DNA of 64,000 nt from Piezodorus guildinii (GCA_023052935.1 CM041292.1:149162939-149226938), one strand, 5' to 3'; counted from the first letter of the stretch, positions 9,285-22,600 are shown. Notes: a model not told the origin generated them from the sequence alone. Numbers and translations are program-made.

Positions 9285-11973
9285 AGGCTTGACTGTAGGT
9301 TCTCTGTCTGTCCTTCTGTGGAATACAAATGGACTGATTCAACATAAAACCGAACTTGACATATACTTACATGAAAAAAGAACAGACATTGCCTTGATAA
9401 CAGAAACACACCTCACCTCACGTAACAAAATAAATATTCCTGACTACACTATTTACAGGACCGATCACCCAGATAACACTTCACACGGAGGAACAGCCAT
9501 TATCATCAAAACATCACTAAAACACTATCCTATACATTTACCTAAATCACCAGACATACAAGCTACTGCTATAACACTCCACACCACACAGCACACAATT
9601 ACCTTAGCAGCGGTATATTGTCCCCCTCGGTATAGGCTGACACCTGACATGTTTTGCAGCTTTTTTCAACAACTGGGAAGACGCTTCATAGCTGGAGGTG
9701 ACTTCAATGCTAAGCATCAGACATGGGGGTCTCGATTATGCACTCCAAGGGGAAGAAATCTTCAATCGGCGATTCATAAGCTTTCATTACATACCATTTC
9801 ACCAGACACACTGACTTACTGGCCGACATCGAGACTTAAGACCCCGGACCTGCTAGACTTTTTTGTGACTAAAGGACTGCACGCCATACCTTTCACAGTT
9901 AGGTCTAGTTCTGATCTTTGCTCTGACCATTCTCTTATACATTTGGTCCTTTTTGAAGAACCAAGTCAAAAGGAAAAGCGCCCTACGCTAATTCAAGAAA
10001 ATATAAATTGGGATTGTTACAAAGCTAATCTGAATAAGTTGCTTTCCGTTCCCATAACATTAAAATCTGACAATGAAATCGAGGAAGGTGTTGAATTCTT
10101 CACGAAGAGTATCCAGGAATCTGCATGGTCTTCATCCCTCCCCCAGCGCAAACGTAGTACCCAACCAAACTACCCACAGTACATTAGGGATTTGATCAGA
10201 GCAAAGAGAAGAGCTCGAAAGGTATGGCAGACCGACAGATTACCATCGGACAAACAGACTTACAATCGTATAAATAACGAACTAAAACGACAAATACAGA
10301 AATTCAAACAGACTAACTACGATACATTTCTTAGAAACCTTAATACCGGCGATGGAAGCTTATGGAGGAGAACGAGACAGCTGCTAAAGCATCATGAGGT
10401 GTCAGTGCCACTCCGAAAAGAGGATGGTGCTTTTGCCTTGTCTGACAGTGAAAAATCTGAACTCTTTGCGAATCACCTATCGACAGTTTTTACTCCACAT
10501 ACAGACTACAAAGACATCGAACATGAAAGTCACATACAAAATTTCCTTGACGTTCCTTTACCACTTTGCTTACCTCCATCTGCCTTTACCCCAAATGAGG
10601 TTCTGGTAGAAATCAGGAACTTACCGAAAAGAAAAGCCCCTGGATATGACCTCATCACAGCTGAGCTACTACAACAGATGCCCAGGAAAGCAATAGTCTA
10701 TTTAACAACACTATTTAACGCGATACTCAGGACAACCAAAATCCCTTTGCAATGGAAATTTTCGCAAGTACTAATGATACAAAAAGCCAACAAAGATCCT
10801 AGTAGCCCTTCTTCTTACAGACCGATTAGTCTACTTCCCATTTGCTCAAAAGTTTTTGAAAAACTAATTTAAAAACGTATACTGGACATACTGACAGACA
10901 ATCAGATACTACCTGACCACCAATTCGGCTTTCGCTCATTACACTCAACTTTACACCAGCTACATAGAGTCACAGACTACATTTCCGTTGCACTTGAGGA
11001 CAAATTGTTTGCTACTGGCGTATTCCTAGATGTAGCTCAAGCTTTCGACAGAGTTTGGCATAATGGACTGCTTTTTAAACTTAAATCATTCCTTCCTTCA
11101 ACTTACTATCTTATTCTTCTCTCTTTTCTTTCCGACAGATTTTTTACTGTCCGGCAGGGCACAGATACCTCTTCTATTCGTCCAATTAGGGCTGGAGTTC
11201 CGCAGGGATCAATTCTCGCACCTTTACTATATATTATCTATACACATGACATACCAACACATCCTAACATATTAATAGCGACATATGCAGATGACACAGC
11301 TCTTCTCACTAGACATACTAACATACTTCAGGCTTCACAGACCCTTCAGCATTATTTACAACATTTAGAAGACTGGTTTAAAAGATGGAAAATAAAACTC
11401 AACATTGACAAATCGCAACACATCACCTTCACACTACGACACGACACTTGCCCTCCAGTCTACATAAACAACTTACCGATAACACAAACCAACACAGTTC
11501 ATTACTTAGGACTCACTTTCGACAGAAGGATGACATGGGGGCCTCACATTAAGCAGAAGCGGCTGACTCTCAACAATCGACTAAGACTTCTATATTCTCT
11601 ACTGCACAAACACTCTTCTTTAAAAATCCGACAAAAACTAAATACTTATACCTACTTACTAAAACCCATATGGACATACGCCTCTCAAATTTATGGAATA
11701 GCGAAACCGACTCAGATTGCAAAAATCCAGACTTTTCAATCAAAAACTTTAAGACGTATTACTCGATCACCCTGGTATGTCAGTAACAAAACTTTACATA
11801 CAGACTTACACATACCAATGGTACAAGATCACATTCGGACTTCCTACATAAAATTTTTTGACAAACTTCACGGACATACTAACAAACTCATACAAAACAT
11901 GGCCACGACAGACATGCCAGGGAATATTCAAAGAAGGCTGAAAAGAAGCTGGCTAAGAGATCTCCTTAAGTAA
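9274..11973 (+). pseudogene. Jockey LINE A ORF2, endonuclease plus reverse transcriptase, one nonsense codon
   Basis: 899 codons in a single frame, broken only by TAA at 10870-10872 (codon 533). The apurinic-type endonuclease is N-terminal: LLWNTNG, ITETHLT, HGGTAIIIK, GGDFNAKHQTWGS, SDHSLIH. The reverse transcriptase follows: SYRPISLLP just before the stop, then FLDVAQAFDRVWH, AGVPQGSILAPLLY and the active-site box ATYADDTALL, all present. HYLGLTFDRRMTW marks the thumb side. There is no RNase H, as usual for jockey. The protein would nick DNA and reverse transcribe the element RNA at the nick. The nonsense codon separates fingers from palm, so the copy should be inactive; a single base change could account for it. 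Confidence 0.88.
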
Positions 11974-12144
11974 ACTCTTTTAAATTTCAAGTTAGGAGTA
12001 GATGCCAATGGGTATCTACCTCCCTCATGCCTGACATGCCTTTTATATCAATTGTTATCAAATCCGCTTCTTGTCACGGGCTGAGCGACAGGTGTGGATG
12101 TAAAAATAAATGATATAAAAAAAAAAAAAAAAACAAAAAACAAG

Positions 12145-12152
12145 TTATCTAG
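12145..12152 (+). repeat. Target-site duplication of LINE A, right copy
   Basis: TTATCTAG, identical to 7845-7852. LINE B ORF1 resumes directly after it. Confidence 0.85.
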
Positions 12153-12511
12153 TTCTACTCCTCAACAAATGATTAATTCTCATATTACTAATAGTAATAA
12201 CTACGTCGACCACTTCAAAGATTATCCCCGCCATGCCTGTAAGTAATATGTTTGAACAGGGGTTAGGGATTCGCTGAAATAAAAGACGAAGATAATGTAA
12301 CGCCAGTTGTTCACAAGCCATCTCCAACAAAAATTAAAAGCGTACAAAATTTCCAGCTCTTTTGCCGAGACATTATTAGTTTAATAGGAGAAAACAATTT
12401 CGAATAAAAATATTATTACTTTAAAAACACAAAATAGTGATGCCTAAGGAGCCAATGTACGATATCTAGAGAACAATGGCTATAGTTTTCATACTTACCA
12501 ACCAAGAGAAG

Positions 12512-12645
12512 TGTTGTGTTCTTAAGAAGAGATTTGTAATTGTGAACACTGTTTTACTTGATTTATTACAATCATATGAACACTCTTGTGTGTTTTGAGA
12601 GAGACAATATGCCAACAATGCAATCATATTGATTATATATAATAA
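12512..12645. mobile_element. Small insertion inside LINE B ORF1
   Basis: The inverted LINE B copy (54300-54430) runs straight from CAACCGAAAGAAG into ATAAACCC, while this copy has about 134 extra bases between CAACCAAGAGAAG and AAAATAAACCC. AAGA-type bases recur at both borders, consistent with a short target duplication. The insert is AT-rich and unclassified. Confidence 0.55.
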
Positions 12646-13659
12646 GAAAATAAACCCAATCGATTCTTAATTAGGAATCTTCATCATTCTACACCCCACG
12701 AGATGATTAAATATGATGTAGAGGGACGAGGATTCAACGTCCGTCTCATCATAAATGTTTTACACCCCAGAACTAAAGAGCCTCTGCCACTCTTTTTTGT
12801 CGACATCGAACCTGCTCCGAACAGTGCCGAAGTATACAAAATTACTAATATAGCCTACACAAAGGTTAAAATTGAGGAACCTCATAAAAGAAGGGAGATT
12901 GTACAATGCATGAGGTGCCAACAATACGAACATAGCAGAGCTTTTTGCCGTCATAAACCAAGATGTGTGAAGTGCGGTCAAGAATATCCCAGTGATAGAT
13001 GCCAGAAGCCACGAAAAGAGCCCCCAGTCTGTGCGTTGTGCGGTGGCGCTCACCCAGCGAACTACAGGGGATGCTCCGTACACCTCGAGTTACAGAGAAG
13101 AAGACTCAACGTGCGAAGCCAGGGCGCTTGGAGGCGAGAAGTAACAGAAGCTCTGCCTCCAGAAATGGGAGACAGGCTTACTAACCCTCCTCTTGAAACA
13201 GAAGAACGTCAGACGGTATGTAATAACCCTACTTACAATTACACATCACCACAATATTCAAAAACAAAACACCTCATTACGCAATATCTCAATTGGTAAG
13301 ACATCAACATACACCTCCTCTGCAATACACTACACCTCGATATACAACTCCTCAATACCCAACACCTCAATACACGACTCCTCAACACACTAAACCCCAG
13401 TATACAGTACCTCAACACAATATCCCGCAATTCATAACACCTCAATCTACGAATATGTCCCCACCTTTTTTAACACTTCATCACACACAACCACAATTCA
13501 TGCCTTCATCTCAGTCAAGACCTAATAACACATCACCTCATGCACAATCTACCACTCAAGATTTCTCTTCACACTTCAATTCATTTCTAAATGAATTTAA
13601 ATCGATGATAAATCCACTCATAACTTTGTTTACCACGCTTGTTAATAAATTTATTCCAA

Positions 13660-16372
13660 ATGTCAGCCCTTAATTATATTAATCAACATTCACTAAAACT
13701 CCTCCTCTGGAATGCTAATGGTGCCCTACACCAAAGAAACGAACTTGACATATACTTGCACTAACATGACATAGATCTAGCACTGCTAACCGAAACTCAC
13801 TTTACGAGGACCTCACGATTTTATATACAGGGGTAAACAGGGTACCGTGCTGATCATCCAAGCGGAGTTGCCCGTGGTGGCTCGGCAGTAGTTGTGAAGC
13901 GAACATTGTATCAGCCTCACCTGAACTTCAATTGTCAGCAATCTCAGGCGAAATTAATCACACACCTATTTCTATTGTCAGTGCTTATTCTCCTCCGAGA
14001 CAAAGACTTTCACGAAATATACTTAATGACGTATTTACTGTTTTGGGACCTAAAATTTTATGTGGCGAGGACTTTAACGCCAAACATCCTCGTTTCGGCA
14101 ATAGGACTCAAAACCCTAGAGGAAATTCTTTTCTTAATACATGTCTGAACCTTGACTGTGACTTCATTCTACCATCAGAACCGACTTAATGGCCGACAGA
14201 AATTAATCGACAGCCAGAACTACTGGATTTCTTTATCACTTTTCTCTTCTAAATACTCTACATCATCACATCTCTGTTTATAATGACCTTTCATCTGACC
14301 ATTCTGCAGTTATGCTTTTTCTCTCTACACAAATCTTATCTACAACCCACATGCCTACGTTAATTCCTGGACCAATATTAATTAGTGAATTTCATAGTGC
14401 CATAAACAATAAAATTAACCTCAATACTAGCTTAAAGACTCAGGAAGACATCGACAATGCTTTAGATACATTTACTAAGACTATGCAAAATGCTCCCTGG
14501 CTTTCAGCACATAAACCTGATAGTTTATATTTATCCCCAGAAATACGGCCACTAATGGTCGAAAAACGACGGGCTCTGACCATTGGTTCAAAGATCTCGC
14601 TATCCTAGTGACAAACGATTAATTAACCAACTTACTAACAGACTGATATAACTTATACAACAATATAAACACGACACTTACAACACACATTTGTATCATT
14701 GTAACTTACAGACTAGTAACAATACTCTCTGGCAACAAACACGAAAGATACAACATTATCACCATACAAAGAACCCTCTCCGTAAACCTGACAACACATG
14801 GGCTAGAAGTGATAAAGAAAAGGCAGACCTATTTGCTGCACATCTGACGGATGTATTTCATCCTCATGATGACTTGCTAGACCTACAGCACTGCTCAGAC
14901 ATCCAACAAAGTCTCACTAATTCTCTTCCTCTTTCTCTACCTCCTCCACCTATTACTCCTTCGGACGTAAAATTTTGCATTAAAAACTTACCTCATAGAA
15001 AAGCTCCTGGTGTTGACCTAATCACACCTAAAATTGTACGACTTCTTCCTAGGAAAGACATAATCTTCCTGACATCTATTTATAATTCTATCCTCCGACT
15101 TACTTACTTTCCTCTAGTATGGAAGTTTTCAATTATAAAGATGATTCCAAACCCAAACAAACCGTTAGACCAAGTCATTTCATATAGACCAATCAGTTTT
15201 TTACCGTTATTTTCCAAAATGTTTGCAAAATATTATTTAAGCGACTATATCATTTCTTAGAGTCCGAATCCGTAATTCCTAACCACCAATTTGGCTTAGA
15301 CCTGCACATTCGACCATACAACAATGCCATAGAGTTGTTGATTCGATTGTGACTGTGGCATTAGAAAAAAAAGAATTCTGTACAGCAGCATTTTTAGACG
15401 TCGCACAGGCATTTGATAAGGTGTGGCATGATAGCCTCCTCGGTGAAATCAAATCAGTTTTACCACAAACATGTCATTTAATAATTTGGTCGTATCTTGA
15501 GGATAGCTTATTCGTGGGCAACCAAGATGGCAAACATTCTACTGTCGAGTTGGTGCGGGAGTTCCGCAAGGCAGCATTTTTGGTCCAGTTCTGTATACTA
15601 TATACACTTCTGACATACCACAACACCCGACACATTACTTGCAACATATCCACAGACGACACCGTGATACTCAACTCAACAAGTACTGATCGGACTATAG
15701 CCTCACACATTGTTCAAACTCATTTTAATTTACTTCAAGATTGGCTTGATAAATGGCGTATTAAAATAAACATACAGAAATCAAGTCAAGTAACATTCAC
15801 GCTTAGGCATTCTGATTGTCCTCCACTAACACTATACAATGTTCAGTTACCCAAACAATCAGAAACAAAATTCTCAGAACTCACAATGGATAGACGCCTG
15901 ACATGGAAATCACACAAAACTACCTTAAAAAAAAGACTGAATCATCGACTATCAATACATAGAAGACTTCTTCACCATAAAAACAAATCATTACTAAGCA
16001 ACAAAATCATGATATACAACATGTTATTTAAACCTATATGGACGTACGGTACTCAGGTGTGGGGCTCATGCAAAAAATCACACTTGCAGACAATTTAAAT
16101 CTTTCAATCTAAATTCCTCCGCTTTATCACTCACTGTCCCCTTTACGTAACCAATAAATCATTACACAAATACCTCAACATACAATCGTAACGGATATCA
16201 TTAAGAAATATTACAAACATTTTCACGACTCACTCGCTGGACATCCAAACCAACTGGTGCAAACATTACTGACTGATACACGACCACACCACCAACCAAG
16301 GAGGTTGAAACGCCTCAGGAGCAGAGACCTTCACTGGGAGGTTTCTTCACTCACGAATTCAGAAGAATCCTG
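13660..16372 (+). pseudogene. Jockey LINE B ORF2, decayed
   Basis: The ATG at 13660 overlaps the ORF1 stop by 14 nt, the same arrangement as in LINE A. Endonuclease pieces are clear: LLLWNANGALHQRNELD, ALLTETHFT, and DFNAKHPRFGNRTQNPRG near 14070-14130. Reverse transcriptase pieces are also clear: SYRPISFLPLFSKMF near 15182-15226, AAFLDVAQAFDKVWH near 15386-15430, and KFSELTMDRRLTWKS near 15870-15915. The active-site box reads STDDTVIL at about 15650, with STDD replacing YADD. The end carries PRRLKRLRSRDLHW. At least eight stops or shifts break the frame. Confidence 0.8.
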
Positions 16373-16439
16373 AAGAAGGTTTTTCGTAATGGTCATCAAT
16401 GTTATGATATATGCCTAAAGACATTTGTATATTACTTGT

Positions 16440-16475
16440 TGTCAAATAAAAAAAAAAGAAATAATAATATTAAAA
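16440..16475 (+). other. A-rich tail of LINE B copy 1
   Basis: GTCAAATAAAAAAAAAAG and further A-rich sequence close the element. It holds an AATAAA signal. Confidence 0.5.
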
Positions 16476-17409
16476 AAATATTGAAGTTTATATAGAACTT
16501 GATTTTGTGTTCCCTTGGAAACGTCTTTTAGATTTTTTTTTTTTTAATGTCTAAAAAACTATTTTTCATTAGAAATATAACGAAATGGTTTGTAAAACCA
16601 TAAAAGATAGTTTATTTGGTTAGGTTAGAATCTTTACTAACGAATGAGATTAATTCATATTTACGCTTCAAACTTAAATAATATGATGTGTTAAATCAGT
16701 TAACATAAAATACTTAAAAGCTAACAGGTATTGAGCTATTATGGATATACCCTCTTCTACAATAATTCTGTTGCAAATTGTACAGAATAAAATCAGAATT
16801 TGGCTCTAAATAATAACTTTATTCGTTGTACACAAAAACAATTAAAAGATTAACTGATTGAACGATAGCGAAGTTATACTTATTATATTTGCATAAACCA
16901 TAAACTTAAACAAACACAAAATGTAATAATCGTGAGCAAAGCCGCGAGGTTTACTGCTAGTATTGTTATAAACGATAAAAAACAGGTAAATATGTAAGTT
17001 GAACGAATACTAAAGGAGTAAACTGCAAAAATATTCTTTTAATGCAATTTTTCGTTATTGAACATAATAATAGTAATATAAATGTGTAATATGCCGTTGG
17101 AAAGCTAAAGATTTTAGAAAAATATTATCTTATACACAAGCTTGTTAAAGTTAATAAAGAATGATGAAAAGGCGATGAAACTAACTGATTATTTATTTAC
17201 ACAAATGTATCTACCCTTTTAGGATCATTAGCATGATACATAGGTCGTTTTTAGCTCATAATGGTTAAAAACGTATCTGATTAAGTTGGATTATAAACAT
17301 TTGGTCTTATAGTGTAATGAACTAGATCAAATTGTACAGTTTACATTTTTTCATAAACTTTAATAACTTTTGCACATACACATAATCCCTAAGAACTATT
17401 TCAAGCTTG
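16476..17409. repeat. AT-rich DNA with two inverted dispersed repeats
   Basis: About 16920-16965, read inverted, gives CTAGCAGTAAACC(T)CGCGGCTTTGCTCACGA, which matches 32588-32625. Similarity may continue through 16700-16920. About 16975-17210, read inverted, matches Rep-1 (AAGCTTGTGTATAAGATAATA, ATCTTTAGCTTTCCAACGG). The remainder has no recognised content. Confidence 0.45.
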
Positions 17410-19047
17410 TTCCCAATGTCTAATTCTATTCCTGGGCCGTTGAAGGGCCTCGCCTGTGTGTCCGCTTCTTAGTCTTGCCAGGACCACTTCTTCGCCACGA
17501 TTTCTTCTTTCTGAAGTTTTCCAGATCTCAGGAGCACCCTTAATTCTTCCCAATTGTTCTTTTGTCCGGCTCCACTGCAAGAAGCATAAATCATTTTCTT
17601 AACATAGTTTCGCCAATCCGAGGCTGTTGTCATATTGACTCAGGTTACCTCAATAACAGGATCAATCCTAGCATTATTAGCAGCCTGGTCAGCTTCCTCA
17701 TTTTTTCCAATGCCCGATTGAGTGGAACCCATAGGAATTGTATTATTTTTTCTGAAAAAAAAAAACAAAAAAAAAACGCACTCTCGCTCAAGGGTTTGGA
17801 TTTTGTTCACCAAAACATCGTTTCAGATCCTGTTTTCTATTGCCTTCAGAGAGCTCAAAGAATCTGTAACTATCAGATGATTTTTGTGTTTCTCTTTTGT
17901 TATGATGGTCATAGCTTTCTAGATTTTGTATAGTTCTCCGGTACATACACTATTTGGTCCTGTTAAAATATATCTGTAACAATCGGAACCCATGATAATT
18001 GCACATCAAACTTCAAAAAATTTGACTTATAAGAATTTGACGGTGAACCAAAAGAAGTAATTGGAATACAGTTCTTCCCGCTCATTATACAGTTGGTGAT
18101 AGACTTGCTGACGTGTTGTAGGCTTTGGAAAAACGGATAAACTATAATCAATCTTACTTTTTGTTTGCACCCAATTAGGTACGTAGCTCAATAGGATTCT
18201 AAAAATTGTTGGAAAAGTTATTTTTAAATCTGCCGTCAATTTTTTAACTCTCTGGAAGCATTTACAAAAATTATTGTGTTCTTCACATGCAACTGAATGT
18301 TCTGTAAAATCATGAGCGCTAAATTGTTTTCTTGACAATAACGTGCCCATATATGCTAGTAAAAGAGATTTTCTTCTTGTTCCCAATGATGGTTCACCAC
18401 TCTCTACATAAAGGCTTTCGACGGGTGTTGTTCTGAATGCTCCGATGCAGAGGTGAAGTCCTTGGTTGTTAATTATATCCAATAGTTTCAGAGTTGAAGG
18501 GCTTACTGAACTATAAGCGACAACCCCATAGTCAGGTATAGGCCTGATCAAGTTTAGGTAAACTATCAATAACTTGCGTCGATCAGATCCCCACTGGGTC
18601 CTGGCCAAAACTTTTAGTAAATTTAAGCCTTTTTGGCACTTTGATTTTACATAATGGATGTGTTGAGACCAGTTTAGCTTTTGGTCGAAGTATACACCTA
18701 AGAATTTGACTGCACAAGCATAGCTAATGGTTTTGTTCAATAAAGTTAATGACAGATGTGTTTGACATTTTCTTTTTCTGCAAAAATGTACAGCTATTGT
18801 TTTTGAGCTTGAGAAGCCGAAACCTATAGTTTTGGACCATGCTTCAAGATATTTCAATGTTTTCTGTAGACTCCATTCAATATATTCCAAGGATTCGCTT
18901 CTTATATATATTGCGAAATCATTCGCAAACAAAGAGGATTTTACTTCCGGCGAAGTTGTCCGTGCTATGCTGTTTATAGCGATTAGGGACAAAGTTACCC
19001 TCAAAGGTGTTCCTTGCGGTGTACAGTTCTCCTGTTGGAACCTTTGA
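17410..19047 (-). pseudogene. I-type LINE fragment: reverse transcriptase palm to RNase H
   Basis: On the - strand, CTPQGTPLRVTLSLIAINS (19047 down) is the segment before the active site. SSLFANDFAIYIR follows, where the usual Y/F-x-D-D box reads FAND, so a catalytic Asp is lost. The frame then stays open to 18027 through AVKFLGVYFDQKLNWSQHI and ALRTTP-like FRTTPVESLYVESGE. Further on (about 17730-17640) GIGKNEEADQAANNARID marks the end of an RNase H domain. The 5' half is missing, and stops break the RNase H part. The nearly complete I-type element at 19.5-25.2 kb is a relative but not identical. Confidence 0.8.
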
Positions 19048-19500
19048 GAAAGGTTAGGTTAGGTTACTTGTTTTTCCTAGGCGATCGACAGCAAGGTCAT
19101 TACGCCCTTCCATTATTTAACTTCTTATGTAATTTTGATTTTTTGACTTATGTTTTAACATCAAGGTACTTAAATTTCTTATTTTGCTTTGCTATTTTAA
19201 TTGTATACATTTGTCTTCTTACTATTTCACATCTTATTTATTTATTTAACTTAAATAATTTATACATTATAAATACAATTTTCAAACTAACTAGCATTTA
19301 TCTTAAGACAGTATTATAGGGAACTTTTTGTTATTTATTTATTTATTTTTTTTTATTAAATATAATTTTTTTTTTTTTAAACAATATTGTGATCTCTCTT
19401 TTTTTTCAATTATTATTGATATTGTTTTCATTAAAAATTTGATTGGTTAAAATTTTACTTTCTTTCTTTTAAATTTTATTTTTTTATTTATTTTTTTTTT
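19048..19500. other. T-rich spacer between two I-type elements
   Basis: Very AT-rich, with long T runs from 19320 on. It begins with AAGGTTAGGTTAGGTTAC, two TTAGG-like units too short to call telomeric. No gene is seen. Confidence 0.4.
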
Positions 19501-19607
19501 TATTATTATTATTTTATTTTATTTTTTTTTTATTTTACTTACTTTTTTTTTTTTTTTTTTTTTACATATTTTTTTTATAGGTTTACATCATTGCCTTAGA
19601 ATCTATT

Positions 19608-22600
19608 TTATATAATTAAACGGTTACTGTTAGATTTACATTTTTGGTATAATTGTGTATCTTTTAACAGTTTTATGACGCTGTCACTTGATTCTTTGTA
19701 ATCTTTTAGAGCTAATTCTATGAAACGAGGTATTTTATAATATACGAAAGCTTCCTGGTATACTGGACAATTCTCAATAATATGTTGTACTGTAAGAGGT
19801 AATTGACACACTTCGCAGTTCGGTCGATTTTCTTTAGTAATTAAGAATTTGTGGGTTAAATTGGTGTGACCGATTCTTATTCTTGTTAAAACCACCTCTT
19901 CCCTTCGGTTTCCTCTGACGGAACTTATCCATTTTTTTGTTGTCTTTTTGACATTTCTTAATTTGTTTGTCAAAGGAGTATCATTCCAAGCCGATTCCCA
20001 GCTTTTCAGGACACTATCTTTTAGATATGCTTTGACGTCATTAGGCTCGTATACTTGGAGTGGTGAAATGTTGAGATGAGCTGCTTCTTTTGCTGCTTTA
20101 TCAGCTGCCTCGTTGCCTGGTATTCCGGAATGTCCTGGTGTCCAGAGGAAATTTACCGTTTTATCTAGATCGTTGAGGGTTTCTAAATAATTGTTTATTT
20201 TATTTAGGATAGTTCCAGTTTTATTTATGTTTACAATACTCTGAAGTGCCGATAAGGAATCTGTGCATATTAATGTTTTTGAATGATTACCTTCTATGGC
20301 TAGATGAAGCGCTGTGGCAATCGCCTGCAGTTCTGCAGTATGGATCGTGCAATATGGGGGTAATTTATATTTAATCGCTATTCCACTTTTTATGACGGCA
20401 AAACCAACAAACTCTCTTTGCTTAGATCCATCAGTGAATATTATTTCATGTCCAGATTATTTTTGAGAAATTTTTTGGAATTTATATTTATTGGAACCAG
20501 GTCCTATACCTTTAAAAGTTAAATCTATTTTTATGGGTTGGTATTTCCATGGAGGAGATCTAACGGTTGGCTCAGCAGGATCTATAGGCAGGTCGAGAAT
20601 TTCTCTAACGAGTTCAATATGTCGTACACCTAATGGAGCAGTTTTTGTTGGGTTAATTTCATAGTTCCTGATGCAACGGGGATTAAATATATAGGAATAA
20701 GCAGGGTTTGTTTTTTGAACTTTAATCTTGGCGATATAGTTGTTAGTCAGTTCTTGTCTTCGGTAAGCCATAGGAGTTATGGAGGCCTCCGCACAGAGAC
20801 TTTCTATTGGACTCGTCCTAAAAGCTCCTGTAGCAAGCCTGATTCCAGTGTGGTGTATTGAATCTAAGGGTTGAAGGCTATTTCTTTAAGCAGAGGAATA
20901 TAGCATACAGCCGTATTCCATCTTAGGTCGAACAACACTAGTATAGACCATCAGCATTGACTTTCGATCAGCACCCCAGTATGTTTTGGCTAGTATCTTC
21001 ATCAATTGCAACCGCTTTGAACATTCATCTCGCAAATATTTTATATGGCTAACCCATGTTAATTTATTGTCCAATACCATGCCGAGGAATCTGATGTTTT
21101 CACCAAACGTCAGGGTTTTTCCATACATAGAGAGCTGAGGAATAGCGCTTGGAGTCCTTTTTCTTGAAAACAATACTCCTCTAGTCTTTTCTATTGAGAA
21201 CCGGAGATTTCTACTCTCAGACCAAGCTTGGAGGTGATTCAACAGGCGCTGCAGTGTTCTGCACATCCACTCGTAGTTGCTAAACCTTAAAAATATAGCC
21301 AAGTCATCAACATACAGAAATGCTTTGACTGAGCTTGGTATTACGCTGACGATTGAGTTGATTGCAATAGCGAACAACGTACAACTCAAGACACTTCCTT
21401 GTGGGATGCCTTTAGATATCTCTTTTCGACTAGAGATTGATTGGCCAACTCTCACTCTAATATATCTTTTCATTAAGAAGCTTTGTATGAACTTAGGCAT
21501 AGCTCCTCTGAAGCCCCACTCATATAATGTTTTCAGGATTGTTTCCCTATCTATAGTGTCGTATGCCTTTTCCATGTCGAAAAAGACCCCTACTGCTTCT
21601 TTTTTCTCTATAAAAGTGTCGAGAATCTCGGCTTCTACAGTCACAAGTTGGTCCATTGTTGATCTACTTTTTCTGAATCCGCATTGAATAGGAGTTAGGA
21701 GGTTAAATTTTTCAATCATCCACATCAATCGTCTATTGACCATTTTCTCTAGCAGTTTAGACAAACAGCTAGTAAGCGATATTGGTCGGTAACTGTTGGG
21801 TTGGAACTTATTTTTTCCTGGTTTCAGCACTGGGACAACTATTGATTCTCGCCAGGCCTGAGGGTATGTAGCGGTTTCCCAAATTCTATTAAATATTTTC
21901 AAGAGTTCATTATTTATTCGAGGAGGGAAATGTTTTATCATCATATTGTGAACTTGATCTATTCCTGGAGAAGAACATTTAGTTTCGTCAATTGCAGCTT
22001 TTAGCTCCCAGATCGTGAAAGGTCGATTATAGTCCTGCAGGGATATGCTATCCTGTGTAGGCGAAGTAAAATCTAATTCTTGGGGGTCATTATTTCGATT
22101 TTGATTGTTATCACAATTTGAAATGGCTGCGAAATGAAGCGCTAGACTTTCCGCTGTTATTTGTGGGTCTGATATTATTTCATTTTGGATTTTTAGGGAT
22201 AGGGTTGCAGTATTGTTATTACCAGATATGCTATGGATTTTTTGCCAAATTTTTTTCATGGGAGTGTTGCTATTTATTGATTCCACATATGAAATCCAGG
22301 ATTCTTTCTTTTTCTTTTTAACTAGATTTCGGACTAGAGCTTTTTGTTTTTTGTATTGTAATAAGTTTTCTTTATTTGGATTTCGCTGAAAATCTTTAAG
22401 GGCTTTATTTTTTTTGGTAATGTATTTCCGACATTCTTCGTCGAACCATGGAGTATAGTTTTTTTGTGGATTACCTTTTGTTTTTGGAATGGTTAGGAGA
22501 GCTGATTGTATAATCTTATGCGTGAAATTTAGGGTTAATTCATCTATGCTATCTGAATGATACAGTGCTGAATTGTTTATTTTGTCTTCAAATTCTTCCC

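Larger units (their letters stand above)
7853..12144 (+). mobile_element. Jockey-type LINE A, near full length, 4.29 kb
   Basis: This is a complete-looking non-LTR retrotransposon: a 133-nt AT-rich 5' UTR, ORF1 (7986-9284), ORF2 (9274-11973, one nonsense codon), a 170-nt 3' UTR and an A-rich tail (12118-12142). Direct repeats TTATCTAG flank it. It carries no internal repeat or frameshift that I can see and is clearly the younger of the two nested jockey elements. ORF1 and ORF2 overlap by 11 nt. It could be mobilised only in trans, if the stop in ORF2 is real. Confidence 0.88.
12145..13673 (+). pseudogene. Jockey LINE B ORF1, remaining part
   Basis: Continues the gag-like ORF1 begun at 7549. 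After a decayed stretch, NGYSFHTYQPRE at about 12480-12515 matches the FHTFQLPED region of LINE A. A 135-bp insertion follows, then RNLHHSTPREMIKYD at about 12672-12716. From 12703 the frame is open and holds three zinc knuckles (CMRCQQYEHSRAFC, CVKCGQEYPSDRC, CALCGGAHPANYRGC). A frameshift near 13295 moves reading to a frame ending at TAA 13671-13673. That last part carries a PQYTTPQ-like repeat region and the hydrophobic end MINPLITLFTTLVNKFIP. Many lesions make it a pseudogene. Confidence 0.8.
7205..16460 (+). mobile_element. Jockey-type LINE B, copy 1, split by jockey LINE A
   Basis: The 5' part (about 7205-7852) holds the 5' UTR and the start of ORF1. The 3' part (12153-about 16460) holds the rest of ORF1, ORF2, the 3' UTR and a short A-rich tail. 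The two halves are separated by LINE A, and the 8 bases TTATCTAG occur once on each side (7845-7852, 12145-12152). Across the gap ORF1 continues in one frame (KFNNLS, then STPQQMIN). A 135-bp insertion (12512-12645) and many stops and frameshifts show this is the older element. Its left limit is uncertain. A related copy lies inverted at 51951-54490. Confidence 0.8.

Noticed and set aside
19050..19070. TTAGG-like telomere repeat
   Set aside because: Only two units within AAGGTTAGGTTAGGTTAC; far too short for a telomeric tract.
21277..21687. 136-codon + strand frame inside the I-type ORF2
   Set aside because: Antisense shadow of the reverse transcriptase.
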